The notes: generated from the letters alone by a model not told the origin. Shown: positions 38,950-47,528, counted from the first letter of the stretch. The stretch: DNA of 64,000 nucleotides from CBDDCA01 sp965218205 (GCA_965218205.1 OZ244590.1:62001-126000); one strand, 5' to 3'. Numbers and translations are program-made.

Positions 38950-39876
38950 TTATTGTACCCTTTTTATATCATGGAATGTTCTAATTTTATTTAATCCATG
39001 CTTACAAGTAAAAGCTATAAATTGTTGTACTGTAGATGTTGTCATATTTAATCTAAAACTAAACTCATTTACATATCGTTGTAAATGCTTTTCACTTATA
39101 CTGTGAAATATGCCATACACTCCTCTTTTCAATAATGCCCAAAAGCTCTCTATTCCGTTGGTATGTGCCATGCCATCGACATACTGCTTTGCACTATGAT
39201 TTACTGACTTATGCTTATATCCGTACCAATCAAGTCCTATATATCCTCTATGCTCATCTGTGTAAATAGTAGTATTAGGCTCTACTCTTTGTAATATCGT
39301 CCTTTCTAATGTATCTTGTGAGGTATCTTTTACCACTTTCCCTTGTACAAACCCTTCTCTTTCTTTTATTCCTACTACTATTGCTTTTCCTGTAGTACCA
39401 CCTTTTACATCAAGTTTTTTATCACTGTGCTTATTCTTTTCTTTCCCACCTATATAAGTTTCATCTATCTCTACTGTGCTATTATGAGTAATCTTAAAAT
39501 CAAAACATTCTCTTATTTTCTGTGCCATATACCAAGCCGACTTCTGTGTAATACCCAATTCCCTTGATAATTGCAAACTAGATATTCCTTTTTTGTTAAT
39601 ATCCATCAAATACATAGCATATAACCATGATTGAACACTTATTTTACTTGCTTGCATAATAGTCTTTGTTTTTACCGTAAACCGCCCTCTACAATCTTTA
39701 CACCTATACGGCTGTACTTTATTTGATGTTTTTGCTATTCTAGCATTCTTACAATAAGGACATGTTATTTTACCATCTTTCCATCGTATCCCTTCAAATA
39801 CTTTTATAGCTTGCTCTTCTGTAGAAGCATAGCTACTAAAAAACTCTTTTACACTCATCATCTTTTGCTTACTCAT
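38950..39876 (-). CDS. IS1595-family (ISXO2-like) transposase
   Basis: The protein has the N-terminal zinc-ribbon pair CPYC...CKDC, a helix-turn-helix region (LSRELGITQKSAWYMAQKIRE) and the ISXO2-like DDE core: VEIDETYIGGKEK, YTDEHRGY, then HTNGIESFWALLKRG. It cuts and joins DNA at the element's TIRs. The frame is open to 39912; the ATG at 39876 is chosen because a strong promoter places the transcript start at about this base, so translation may be leaderless. All catalytic motifs appear intact. Its TIRs resemble those of the R-M cargo element, so it could act on that element in trans. Confidence 0.92.
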   Translation of the reverse strand: MSKQKMMSVKEFFSSYASTEEQAIKVFEGIRWKDGKITCPYCKNARIAKTSNKVQPYRCKDCRGRFTVKTKTIMQASKISVQSWLYAMYLMDINKKGISSLQLSRELGITQKSAWYMAQKIRECFDFKITHNSTVEIDETYIGGKEKNKHSDKKLDVKGGTTGKAIVVGIKEREGFVQGKVVKDTSQDTLERTILQRVEPNTTIYTDEHRGYIGLDWYGYKHKSVNHSAKQYVDGMAHTNGIESFWALLKRGVYGIFHSISEKHLQRYVNEFSFRLNMTTSTVQQFIAFTCKHGLNKIRTFHDIKRVQ

Positions 39877-39882
39877 AAGGAT

Positions 39883-39912
39883 ATTATATCCCATTATTAC
39901 ACTATTTGTCAA
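39883..39912 (-). promoter_or_regulatory. Strong sigma-70-type promoter of the transposase
   Basis: A perfect TTGACA (39912-39907) and a perfect TATAAT (39888-39883) on the minus strand are separated by 18 bp. The expected transcript start coincides with the ATG at 39876, leaving no room for a ribosome-binding site. Confidence 0.75.
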
Positions 39913-40108
39913 GTATTTTTATTGGATTTTTATATTATTATGTAATGGGATACTATGTATATAATTCCCTAGTAAAAGTACACATGTATAAAGTGTTGTA
40001 TAATTGATTAAAGAAGGCAGAGATTTAGTCTAATTTTTCATTAAATAGGTTAATCTCTTTATTATATACTATATATTACACAGAAGAAAATAGAGGTAGG
40101 TATGCAAA

Positions 40109-40831
40109 ATGGATGAAATATCTTGTCTTAAAATTAATGAATCTCAAATTCCTATAAAAGCATATAAATCTATTTTAGATAATTACATAGATTTTCTGAA
40201 ATTTTTTTATGGTAATGAAATAGATTTAGTTGTAAAAGAAGGTAGTCAAATTTTTAAAGCTATAAAAAAAGATAATATAAAAAATAATGATACGATAAAA
40301 GATTTTGATACAAAATTACGCAATTATAAATTTGATAAGCGTTCTTATGCAGAATATCAAAAACCTTTAATGTACTTAAATAATATATCTAAAACGAAAG
40401 AAAAACATAATTTACAAGACTTTATCTTATTTTTCAATCAAAAGGATACTATTATTGATATTGATTTCAAGAATAAACTAGAACATTTACAAAAATCTAT
40501 CAAAGAATCAACTAAACCTATTAAAGAATTAACCAGTATAATAGGATCTATTCATTTAATAGCAGATAGAAAAAATGAACTTGAAATAAATGTTATCGAT
40601 AAGTTAGATAATAAAACAATTAAAGGTATGATTAAGACCAATGATAAAGAATCAGATAAAAAACTATTTAATGATATACGAGTAAAATTTTACGGAAAAA
40701 CTGTTTTAGTATCTGGTTACTTAGAAAGAGAAAATATTACATTCAATAAAAAGTATATTGAGGTTGTTAAAGTTACTGGGTTTGAACAAGATGAAAGACC
40801 ATTACATGAATATAGAGGAATATTAAAATAA
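40109..40831 (+). CDS. Hypothetical partner of a PIN-domain nuclease, 240 residues
   Basis: The product is not recognised. The N-terminal 130 residues are Lys/Asp/Asn-rich and helical. The C-terminal 90 residues form a compact, probably beta-rich domain containing IIGSIHLIADRKNELEINV, the DIRVKFYGKTVLVSGYLE segment and VTGFEQDERPLHEYRG. Its TAA overlaps the ATG of the PIN gene (taATG), so the two proteins are translationally coupled, as in toxin-antitoxin pairs with PIN toxins. It is much larger than usual VapB antitoxins. The composition is extremely AT-rich compared with flanking genes. It lies 132 bp from the IS target duplication. Confidence 0.6.
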   Translation: MDEISCLKINESQIPIKAYKSILDNYIDFLKFFYGNEIDLVVKEGSQIFKAIKKDNIKNNDTIKDFDTKLRNYKFDKRSYAEYQKPLMYLNNISKTKEKHNLQDFILFFNQKDTIIDIDFKNKLEHLQKSIKESTKPIKELTSIIGSIHLIADRKNELEINVIDKLDNKTIKGMIKTNDKESDKKLFNDIRVKFYGKTVLVSGYLERENITFNKKYIEVVKVTGFEQDERPLHEYRGILK

Positions 40832-41350
40832 TGATTTTTTGTGATTCTAGTATTCTCTTATCCTATTTTAAAGAAGATGACAATAAAGAAAAGGTTGAAT
40901 TTCTTTTTGATACAGATACATTAGAAAAATACAAATTATACATTTCTACTTATGTACAATTAGAGTCTATATTTTTATTTGGTAACGATAAAGATAAAGT
41001 TAAAGAATGTATACCTAATATTACAAGGAATCTGGAATAATCCATCATGGGACACAGTAACATTATCTCTAAGTACTATTAATATTTGCTATGAGTTGTA
41101 TGGAGAATATGATGAGTTGTATATAAAACCAGATAAAGATGAAAAGACACAGGAAAAGGCTTATAACCCAAAAGATGTAATTCATCTTGCTAGTGCAATA
41201 GAATGTAATTGTAAATACTTAGTAACACTTGATAAACCTTTTATAAAGAAAATAGAAAATCTGCCAAAAGGACATATGCCTATACCTAAAACTTTAGAGC
41301 CTACAGAACTACAAAACATATTAGGTATACCTAATAAAATATTCAAATAA
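40831..41350 (+). pseudogene. PIN-domain ribonuclease, interrupted by a frameshift
   Basis: The first 69 codons (frame of 40831) encode the PIN start MIFCDSSILLSYFKEDD with the catalytic D5, then stop at 41040. The downstream +1 frame, open to 41350, supplies the rest of the fold: the NPKDVIHLASAIECNCKYLVTLDKPF block with the other conserved acidic residues. Together they make a protein of about 170 residues, typical of VapC-like nucleases. A single-base indel near 40,980-41,030 would restore the frame. Either the toxin is inactivated, or the sequence has an error, or frameshifting is used; no slippery heptamer was recognised. Confidence 0.75.
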
Positions 41351-41361
41351 AATAGCTACAA

Positions 41362-41375
41362 TGTATATAATTCCC
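41362..41375 (-). repeat. Isolated IS1595-type TIR, right-end orientation
   Basis: The 14 bases are the exact complement of the TIR core GGGAATTATATACA and face the PIN module, ending 25 bp after its stop. The next bases inward resemble the left end of the R-M cargo element (20 of 22 match). No clear left end or target duplication for this copy was found. Confidence 0.7.
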
Positions 41376-41434
41376 AATCTAGTATTATTAGACAATTATC
41401 CAAATATAGAATATAATAAAACAAATAGGATATT

Positions 41435-42730
41435 ATGTTTGATTATGCAACACTCAGATCCTCTGCTCGTTCTATATTGGAAACAAATGATAGAGGAGGC
41501 TACACTGTTCCAAATAAAGATGTGTACCCTTTCCAATGGAACTGGGATTCTGTTTTTGTTGCTTTAGGATGGTTATGTATTAATGAAAAACGTGCATGGC
41601 AAGAAATTGAAACATTGTGTAAAGGACAATGGGAAAATGGTATGATACCCAGCATTGTTTTTCATGAAAAATATTCTCATTACTTTCCTGGTCCAGATGT
41701 ATGGCAGTGTAGTTCTGTTATGGGGGTTGCCACTACTGGTATTACCCAAATTCCTGCTGTAATACCCCTCACTATTCTTATGTATCACCTTGCTAATGAT
41801 AGAGAGTTAGCAGAGTCTTATATGACCAGTTTGTTCTCAAAGCTCTATGATTACCAAGCATGGTGCTATACTTACAGGAGAGATTCCATTACAAAATTGT
41901 GCAAGATATATCATGGCTGGGAAGCATTTGATAACAGTCCTATGTGGGATGAAGCATTAAAAAGAGTAAGTCCCACTCAACATGTATTTGAACGAAAAGA
42001 TAACAATATTGTCCCTAAAGAACAAAGACCAACACAATGGGATTACGAACGATATATTTCTATCCTTGAGCGTATGCGTAGTGTTGATTATGATTCTCAT
42101 CAGTATGATTCTATTTGTGAGATGAGTATTATTGATGCAGGGTTTAATGCAATAGTGCAAACGGGAAACACAGCATTACTCTCTTTAGTGGATAGCTATG
42201 GGAACAACACACAAAAGCAACAGCTACAACAATGGACATTTGAAACACAGCAAGCATTTGATTTTTTGTGGGATGATGATATGGCACGATATGTAGATTA
42301 TGATTGCATAACAAAAACACACATCAAAGAAGAAATATCGGGAGCAATGCTCCCCTTACTTGCTCGGATAACAGGAAAAGATGAACAAAGATATAAACAG
42401 ACATTACAACAATGGATAGAACAAGATATGCCTTCTCTTTCTATACACAGTGCAAAATTTGAGCCAATAAGATATTGGAGAGGGCCTAGTTGGACTATTG
42501 TTAATTTTATGATATTTTGTGCTTGCAAGTTACAAAGCTGGGAAGCAGAAGCAGAAGAAATAAAAAAGCGTTCTCTTGAACAGATAGCAGTAGGAGACTT
42601 CTATGAGAATTTTGAGCCAACTACCCGAAAAGGATATGGAGGAAGCTGTTTTTCTTGGACAGCAGCAAGTTTCTTGTTTTGGCTAGACACAGAAGCGTAT
42701 GATTTTAATATATGTAAACAAATTTTTTAA
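41435..42730 (+). CDS. GH63-type glycoside hydrolase (mannosylglycerate/glucosylglycerate hydrolase-like)
   Basis: The 431-residue enzyme is an (alpha/alpha)6-barrel glycosidase. Visible landmarks are YPFQWNWDSVFVALG near the N-terminus, GWEAFDNSPMWDEAL, RYWRGPSWTIVNFM and the C-terminal YENFEPTTRKGYGG with FSWTAA. These agree with the bacterial GH63 mannosylglycerate/glucosylglycerate hydrolases, though trehalase- or glucosidase-like activity cannot be excluded. There is no signal peptide, so it acts in the cytoplasm on imported sugar. It starts an operon with a sugar ABC transporter (9 bp to the binding-protein gene), which likely delivers the substrate. Confidence 0.75.
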   Translation: MFDYATLRSSARSILETNDRGGYTVPNKDVYPFQWNWDSVFVALGWLCINEKRAWQEIETLCKGQWENGMIPSIVFHEKYSHYFPGPDVWQCSSVMGVATTGITQIPAVIPLTILMYHLANDRELAESYMTSLFSKLYDYQAWCYTYRRDSITKLCKIYHGWEAFDNSPMWDEALKRVSPTQHVFERKDNNIVPKEQRPTQWDYERYISILERMRSVDYDSHQYDSICEMSIIDAGFNAIVQTGNTALLSLVDSYGNNTQKQQLQQWTFETQQAFDFLWDDDMARYVDYDCITKTHIKEEISGAMLPLLARITGKDEQRYKQTLQQWIEQDMPSLSIHSAKFEPIRYWRGPSWTIVNFMIFCACKLQSWEAEAEEIKKRSLEQIAVGDFYENFEPTTRKGYGGSCFSWTAASFLFWLDTEAYDFNICKQIF

Positions 42731-42739
42731 GGAGGTATT

Positions 42740-44128
42740 ATGAAAAAGAATACTATTTTTTCATTAATTATGTATATTGCTGTTTCGACAGTATGTATTT
42801 TCTTTCTTACTGGTGCAGGAGGAAATGAAAATGGAAGTTCTGGCAAAACTGTAATAACATTTTGGACAGATCAAACTCAAACGGAACGTATGACACAAAC
42901 ACGTTTACTTATGGATACCTTTGAGGCACTTAATCCCGAATACAAGGTTGAATTAGTAGCGGTGGATGTAAATGATGTTACAACACAGATAAGTACTGCA
43001 GCAAGTTCTAATACTTTGCCTAATCTTATTACCACTTCTACGCAATTTTTACTTTCCATTGATGAAGAAGGATTAATAGATACTCAGGCTACACAAGCGG
43101 CTTTTGATGCTATTGGGAAAGACGATTTTTTTGCTGGTGCAAGGAACATAAGCAAAAGTATTAAAAATGATGGAGACTTTATGGTCCCTCATCATTTTTT
43201 TGTGCAAGGAATATGGTATCGAAAAGACTGGTTTGATGAAGCAGGGCTTTCAGCACCTAATACAAAAGATGCCTTGCTTACGGCAGCAAAATATTTTTAT
43301 CAGCCTGACAAAAATCAGTATGGACTCTTGATAGGCACAAAAGCACAAGAACAGTATAACGAGCAGAATCTGTTACAGATTGCCACTGCCCACAATGCAT
43401 ATCTTTTTAATAAAGATGGTTCTCTTGCTATTGATTCTCCTGAAATGATAGAAGCCGTAGAATATTATAAAGAGTTATCACAATATACGCCTCCAGGTCC
43501 ACAAACATGGCGTTCACGCGATTATTACCTGCAAGGAAAACTTGCAATGTTCTTCTATTCTTCTTTTATTATGGATGATCTCGCATTACAAGAAATAGCA
43601 ACAAATTCGCTTACTGCAGAAAATTTTGCAGAGTTAGAAGGAGCAGAGTTTGATAAAAATCTTGTGGTAAACACTGGGTTTGTTCCTTCTTTTAAGTGGG
43701 ATGAGGAATCAAGCTATGCAGAAATTGGTGGACTTTCTATTTTGAAAAATGATAATAAAGCGGCTGTTGAAGGAGCTAAAAAAGTAATACAATTTCTTTT
43801 TGAAAAAGATTCTTACATTGCGTATGTGCATATGGTTCCTGGAGGCATGCTTCCTACGCTTAAATCTATCTCTCAAGATAGCGATTTTTTCAATGATCCA
43901 AAGGGAGTATATGCTCGTTATGGGAAAGAAAAAATACAAGATCTTATTGCAGGCATAAACTATCCAAAGTCGTTTCTTATACGAGATGGTGTGGTATATC
44001 CTCAAGCAGCAGTAGTAGCATCTAAATTGATTATCCCCGATATGCTATACGAAGTTACAGAAGAAAATATTCCTGTACAACAAGCTATTGCAGATGCAAA
44101 GAAAAAAATAGAAGCAACATTAGAGTAA
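42740..44128 (+). CDS. Sugar ABC transporter substrate-binding protein
   Basis: The 462-residue family 1 extracellular solute-binding protein has a signal peptide (SLIMYIAVSTVCIFFLTGA) followed by a Gly/Asn/Ser linker and mature sequence TVITFWTDQTQTERMTQ. No lipobox Cys is present at the expected place (TGAGG), so it is probably cleaved by signal peptidase I and is free in the periplasm. The WYRKDWFDEAG and WRSRDYYLQGKLAMFF segments are typical of this family. AGGAGG precedes the ATG. It probably binds the glycoside hydrolysed by the upstream enzyme. Confidence 0.9.
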   Translation: MKKNTIFSLIMYIAVSTVCIFFLTGAGGNENGSSGKTVITFWTDQTQTERMTQTRLLMDTFEALNPEYKVELVAVDVNDVTTQISTAASSNTLPNLITTSTQFLLSIDEEGLIDTQATQAAFDAIGKDDFFAGARNISKSIKNDGDFMVPHHFFVQGIWYRKDWFDEAGLSAPNTKDALLTAAKYFYQPDKNQYGLLIGTKAQEQYNEQNLLQIATAHNAYLFNKDGSLAIDSPEMIEAVEYYKELSQYTPPGPQTWRSRDYYLQGKLAMFFYSSFIMDDLALQEIATNSLTAENFAELEGAEFDKNLVVNTGFVPSFKWDEESSYAEIGGLSILKNDNKAAVEGAKKVIQFLFEKDSYIAYVHMVPGGMLPTLKSISQDSDFFNDPKGVYARYGKEKIQDLIAGINYPKSFLIRDGVVYPQAAVVASKLIIPDMLYEVTEENIPVQQAIADAKKKIEATLE

Positions 44129-44144
44129 GTACCCAACATTACGG

Positions 44145-45026
44145 ATGGTAGGAATGAGAGCCTTAAATATTCAAGAAAAAAGAGAACAAACTATTGCGTA
44201 TCGCCTTCTTATTCCTACCCTTCTTATAATAGGAGGGTTGGTATTCTATCCTCTTGTTTTTAATGTTTTTCTGAGTTTTTTCAAGGTTAGTCTCTCAGGA
44301 AAAAGAGAGTTTATAGGAATTCAAAACTATATTACTCTCTTTCAAAATAAAGATTTTTATGCTGCACTGTTTCTTACATTTCAATTTCTTTTCTTTACGG
44401 TAGTAGGCACCACTTTGGTCGGGCTTGTGGTAGCATTAATTCTTAACATTGATTTTCGCGGTAATGCATTACTACAAACGATTATTTTGCTTCCTTACTT
44501 TGCTCCAGTAATATCTGTTATTTTTGGTTGGCAGTTTATCTTTGATCCAGTGAATGGCATATATAATCACGTGATGGTTGAAGTACTTAAACTTACAAAT
44601 GAAAGAAAGAATATACTCGGTGATCCTAGTACCTCAATGATCATTGTGGTGCTCTTTAATATATGGAAATATTACCCTATTTCTTATCTTATGATACTAG
44701 CAAAACTCAAAAGCGTAGATAAAAATCTATACGAAGCAGCAGACATAGATGGAGCAAATAATGTGCAGAAATTTTTTGCAGTAACGCTTCCCGAACTAAA
44801 GTTTACTTTGGGGACTGTTATACTTCTTCGCTTAGTATGGAACTTAAACAGATTTGAAGATGTGTATTTAATTTCACCAAATACCAATATACTTTCCATA
44901 TTTACCTATAAACAAGCCTTTGCAGGAATTCCTGATCAAGGACTTGCTGCTACTATATCACTTGTACAGCTTGTTATTGTTGGTATTCTTATATGGACAT
45001 ATGTAAAACATATATTAAAATGGTAA
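44145..45026 (+). CDS. Sugar ABC transporter permease, MalF-type
   Basis: The 293-residue membrane protein has six hydrophobic helices and the EAA loop EAADIDGANNVQKFFAVTLPEL, which docks with the ATPase. The gap to the binding-protein gene is 16 bp. A second ATG three codons in (MRALNIQ) is an alternative start. The transport ATPase is not encoded in this operon, so a shared MsmK/UgpC-like ATPase elsewhere must energise it. Confidence 0.92.
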   Translation: MVGMRALNIQEKREQTIAYRLLIPTLLIIGGLVFYPLVFNVFLSFFKVSLSGKREFIGIQNYITLFQNKDFYAALFLTFQFLFFTVVGTTLVGLVVALILNIDFRGNALLQTIILLPYFAPVISVIFGWQFIFDPVNGIYNHVMVEVLKLTNERKNILGDPSTSMIIVVLFNIWKYYPISYLMILAKLKSVDKNLYEAADIDGANNVQKFFAVTLPELKFTLGTVILLRLVWNLNRFEDVYLISPNTNILSIFTYKQAFAGIPDQGLAATISLVQLVIVGILIWTYVKHILKW

Positions 45027-45045
45027 TAGGAAAGAGAGGAGTATT

Positions 45046-46008
45046 ATGAAAAAAAGATCAGCAACACAGAATATACTATTATTTTTCTTTTGTATGTTTC
45101 TTATATTTTTTGCTTGTTTTCCTTTTTTGCAAATAGTTTCTGTTTCTTTTAAGACTCCACTAGAGTGGGGAAACCCAAATCTCATTCCTCGAGTTATAAG
45201 TGTAGATGCATATAAAGAGTTATTAGGACTTTCAAAAACCATTGCAGAAATTGAAAGTTTACCCCCTAATGTACAAAAAATACTTAACAATCCTAAGCTA
45301 AGCAATGAACAGCGTCAGGCAATTATCGATAAATATAATAAAGGGAGTGGTTTTCCTTTTCTAAAGTTTATGTTTAACTCTTTTGCTCTTGCTATGCTTG
45401 CGTCATGTATTTCTCTTATAGTGAGTATCCTTGGTTCTTATGCTATCAGTAGATTGCGTTTTAGAGGAAAAGCACTTATGCAGAGAAGTGTACTGTTTGT
45501 GTACCTGCTTGGAGGCATAGTCATAATGGTGCCGCTCTATCAGATGGCAAATGGACTTTCTCTTACGAGTACAAACTGGGGACTCATTACTTCTTTATTG
45601 CTTATTTATGTACTACAAACATTACCTCTCGCCTTATATATGCTAGGAAATTATATAAGAGGCTTGCCTGTCTCCCTTGATGAAGCAGCAAAAATAGATG
45701 GGTGTGGGCATATGAGAATTATTTTTAATATCATTGTTCCTCTTTCTCGCCCTATTATTGCAACAGTGTTTATTTATTGTTTTATTATTGCATGGAATGA
45801 ATATTTGTATGCATCAGTATTCTTAAAAGCAAATCCCGAATTATATACTATCCCTATAGGAATTCAAACTCTCTTTGTTTCTAAAAATGCAATATGGGCA
45901 AGAATAATGGCAGCTTCAACACTCACTCTTACTCCAATATTGCTATTCTTTGTTATTTTAGTACGCAATGTTCGTTCTGGTATGGTTGCAGGTGGCGTAA
46001 AAGAATAA
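45046..46008 (+). CDS. Sugar ABC transporter permease, MalG-type
   Basis: The 320-residue partner permease has an N-terminal helix (LLFFFCMFLIFFACFPFLQIV), five further helices and the EAA loop DEAAKIDGCGHMRIIFNIIVPLS. A 60-residue periplasmic loop with NVQKILNNPKLSNEQRQ lies between the first helices, longer than in plain MalG. GAGAGGAG precedes the ATG. It ends the glycosidase-transporter operon. Confidence 0.92.
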   Translation: MKKRSATQNILLFFFCMFLIFFACFPFLQIVSVSFKTPLEWGNPNLIPRVISVDAYKELLGLSKTIAEIESLPPNVQKILNNPKLSNEQRQAIIDKYNKGSGFPFLKFMFNSFALAMLASCISLIVSILGSYAISRLRFRGKALMQRSVLFVYLLGGIVIMVPLYQMANGLSLTSTNWGLITSLLLIYVLQTLPLALYMLGNYIRGLPVSLDEAAKIDGCGHMRIIFNIIVPLSRPIIATVFIYCFIIAWNEYLYASVFLKANPELYTIPIGIQTLFVSKNAIWARIMAASTLTLTPILLFFVILVRNVRSGMVAGGVKE

Positions 46009-46117
46009 AGCATTGTAAGGACAGCTTTTTCATATAAAAATTCTTTGTTACTCATAATAATGTGCTTCATATATACATCATAAAGTGACATTTTCAGCTT
46101 TCCATTACAAATGCTTT
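46006..46117. other. Long-looped imperfect inverted repeat in the intergenic gap
   Basis: AAAGCATTGTAAGGA (46006-46020) is the near-complement of 46101-46117 with a small bulge. The 80 bases between hold no supported gene. It could be a structured 3' end of the sugar operon or a decayed small repeat element. Confidence 0.3.
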
Positions 46118-46177
46118 GGTTTAACCATATGGAAATTCAAATTAAATCGGAAATATGAGAAAAATTAACCTTGTTTT

Positions 46178-46207
46178 TTGACTTTAAATAATAAAGTATA
46201 CTATAAT
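46178..46207 (+). promoter_or_regulatory. Promoter of the branched-chain amino acid binding-protein gene
   Basis: TTGACT (46178-46183) and a perfect TATAAT (46202-46207) are separated by 18 bp. A strong GGAGGT ribosome-binding site lies just before the ATG at 46237. Confidence 0.8.
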
Positions 46208-46236
46208 GAAACTAAATTATTTACTATGGAGGTAGT

Positions 46237-47361
46237 ATGAAACGACTTATAATATCTATATTAACAGTAGGGGTGGCTTTATTTACACTGTTGAGTGCAG
46301 GAGAGGGAGAGTCAACTATTAAGATAGGGGTAGCAGGTCCTCATTCTGGTGATCTTGCACCATATGGTTTTTCAACATTAAATGAAGTGCAACGATTAGC
46401 AGAAATGATCAATGCTGATGGTGGAATAAATGGAAAGATGATTGATATTATTCCCGCAGATGATATTTGTGATCCTGGACAAGCAGCAAATCTTGCAAGT
46501 AAACTCGTAGATGATGGTGTAATAGCAGTGATTGGTCATGTATGTTCAGGAGCAACAGAAAGTGCTCTTCCAACATATGTGAATGCAAATATTCCTGTTA
46601 TCTCTCCGTCAGCAACAAATCCAACACTTACAAAAAGTGGCAAATATCCTGTGTTTTTTCGTACTATTGCACCAGATGATGCACAAGGTATAACACAGGC
46701 TGATTTTCTTATAAATGCTCTTGGAGTATCTTCTGTTGCAGTGATACATGATAATCAAGATTATGGAAAAGGGCTTGCTGATAGTGCAAATGCATCCTTA
46801 GAAAGTAAAGGAGTGTCTGTGCCTGTATACGAGGGTATTACAGTTGGTGCAGGAGATTATTCTGCGGTAATATCTAAAATTGTAAGTGCTAATGTAGATG
46901 CAGTTGTGTTTGGTGGATACCACTCTGAAGGCTCTAAACTTATTAGTCAGCTTCGTGATAGAGGTTTTGAAGGAGTGTTTATTTCTGGAGACGGATTGTA
47001 CAGTATGGATTTTATCAAGTTAGCAGCAGATGCTTCTGAAGGAGTATATACCTCTGGCCCACAGGACGTAAGCGGATCTGATGCATATATGCAAGCAGTG
47101 AAAGCATATAAAGAAAAGTATGGGGAAGATCCTGGTGCTTTTTTTAATGAAGGGCATTCTGCGTTTCAAGTGATATATCAAGCAATTATGAGTCTTGGTG
47201 ATAAAGAAATAACTTCTGAATCGGTGCTTGAAGCTATTCGAACAGGAAGTTTTGATACACTTGTTGGTACTATCTCTTTTGATGCACGCGGTGATGCAGA
47301 CGGGGTAGGCTTTAATGTATATCAAGTCAGAAACGGAGAGTTTACTTCAGTTTCACAATAA
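46237..47361 (+). CDS. livK: Branched-chain amino acid ABC transporter binding protein
   Basis: The 374-residue periplasmic-binding protein of the LivJ/LivK type has a signal peptide (IISILTVGVALFTLLSAG), then TIKIGVAGPHSGDLAPYG, VIGHVCSGATESALP, the SPSATNPTLT segment and AVIHDNQDYGKGLAD. As with the sugar-binding protein, the lipobox Cys is absent (LLSAGEGE), so a soluble periplasmic form is expected. It has its own promoter and is separated from livH by 167 bp with a second promoter, allowing the binding protein to be made in excess. Confidence 0.95.
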   Translation: MKRLIISILTVGVALFTLLSAGEGESTIKIGVAGPHSGDLAPYGFSTLNEVQRLAEMINADGGINGKMIDIIPADDICDPGQAANLASKLVDDGVIAVIGHVCSGATESALPTYVNANIPVISPSATNPTLTKSGKYPVFFRTIAPDDAQGITQADFLINALGVSSVAVIHDNQDYGKGLADSANASLESKGVSVPVYEGITVGAGDYSAVISKIVSANVDAVVFGGYHSEGSKLISQLRDRGFEGVFISGDGLYSMDFIKLAADASEGVYTSGPQDVSGSDAYMQAVKAYKEKYGEDPGAFFNEGHSAFQVIYQAIMSLGDKEITSESVLEAIRTGSFDTLVGTISFDARGDADGVGFNVYQVRNGEFTSVSQ

Positions 47362-47460
47362 TTGGTTCACACGATATAGCAGAATAGTCATAGCTACTTG
47401 TATAAGTCTTATATAAGTGTCTTGTATAAATATAGTTTGATTATTCCAATATCAAATAAG

Positions 47461-47469
47461 TGATATAAT
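47461..47469 (+). promoter_or_regulatory. Extended -10 promoter before livH
   Basis: TGA followed by TATAAT (47464-47469) forms an extended -10 element 60 bp before livH. A TTGATT upstream is spaced too widely (21 bp) to count as a normal -35. Confidence 0.55.
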
Positions 47470-47528
47470 GGTATATCAAAAAGTGTGAATGAACCGAATG
47501 GTAGTGATACTGCAAAGCATGCGTAATT

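Larger units (their letters stand above)
38634..39969 (-). mobile_element. Complete IS1595-family insertion sequence, 1,336 bp
   Basis: The 28-bp terminal inverted repeats (38634-38661 and 39942-39969) begin GGGAAYTATATACA and differ at only two positions. A perfect TAGTAAAA duplication flanks the element, so the insertion is recent or well kept. It holds a transposase gene and a 47-codon accessory frame. The TIR is itself an imperfect palindrome (GGGA...TCCC), which may matter for transposase binding. Its outer sequence is also found at the ends of a 2.4-kb segment at 52774-55162 and at 41362-41375. Confidence 0.95.

Noticed and set aside
40060..40095. A degenerate left TIR for the PIN module (ACTATATA followed by ACACAGAAG)
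   Set aside because: The match needs a 3-bp gap, lacks the GGGAA start, and its flank agrees with the right flank at only 6 of 8 bases.
38634..41375. A composite transposon from the left IS end to the TIR at 41375, carrying IS plus PIN module
   Set aside because: The bases outside 41375 (AATCTAGT) do not match the duplication TAGTAAAA at the left end, and the IS already has its own perfect duplication. It is therefore a simple insertion.
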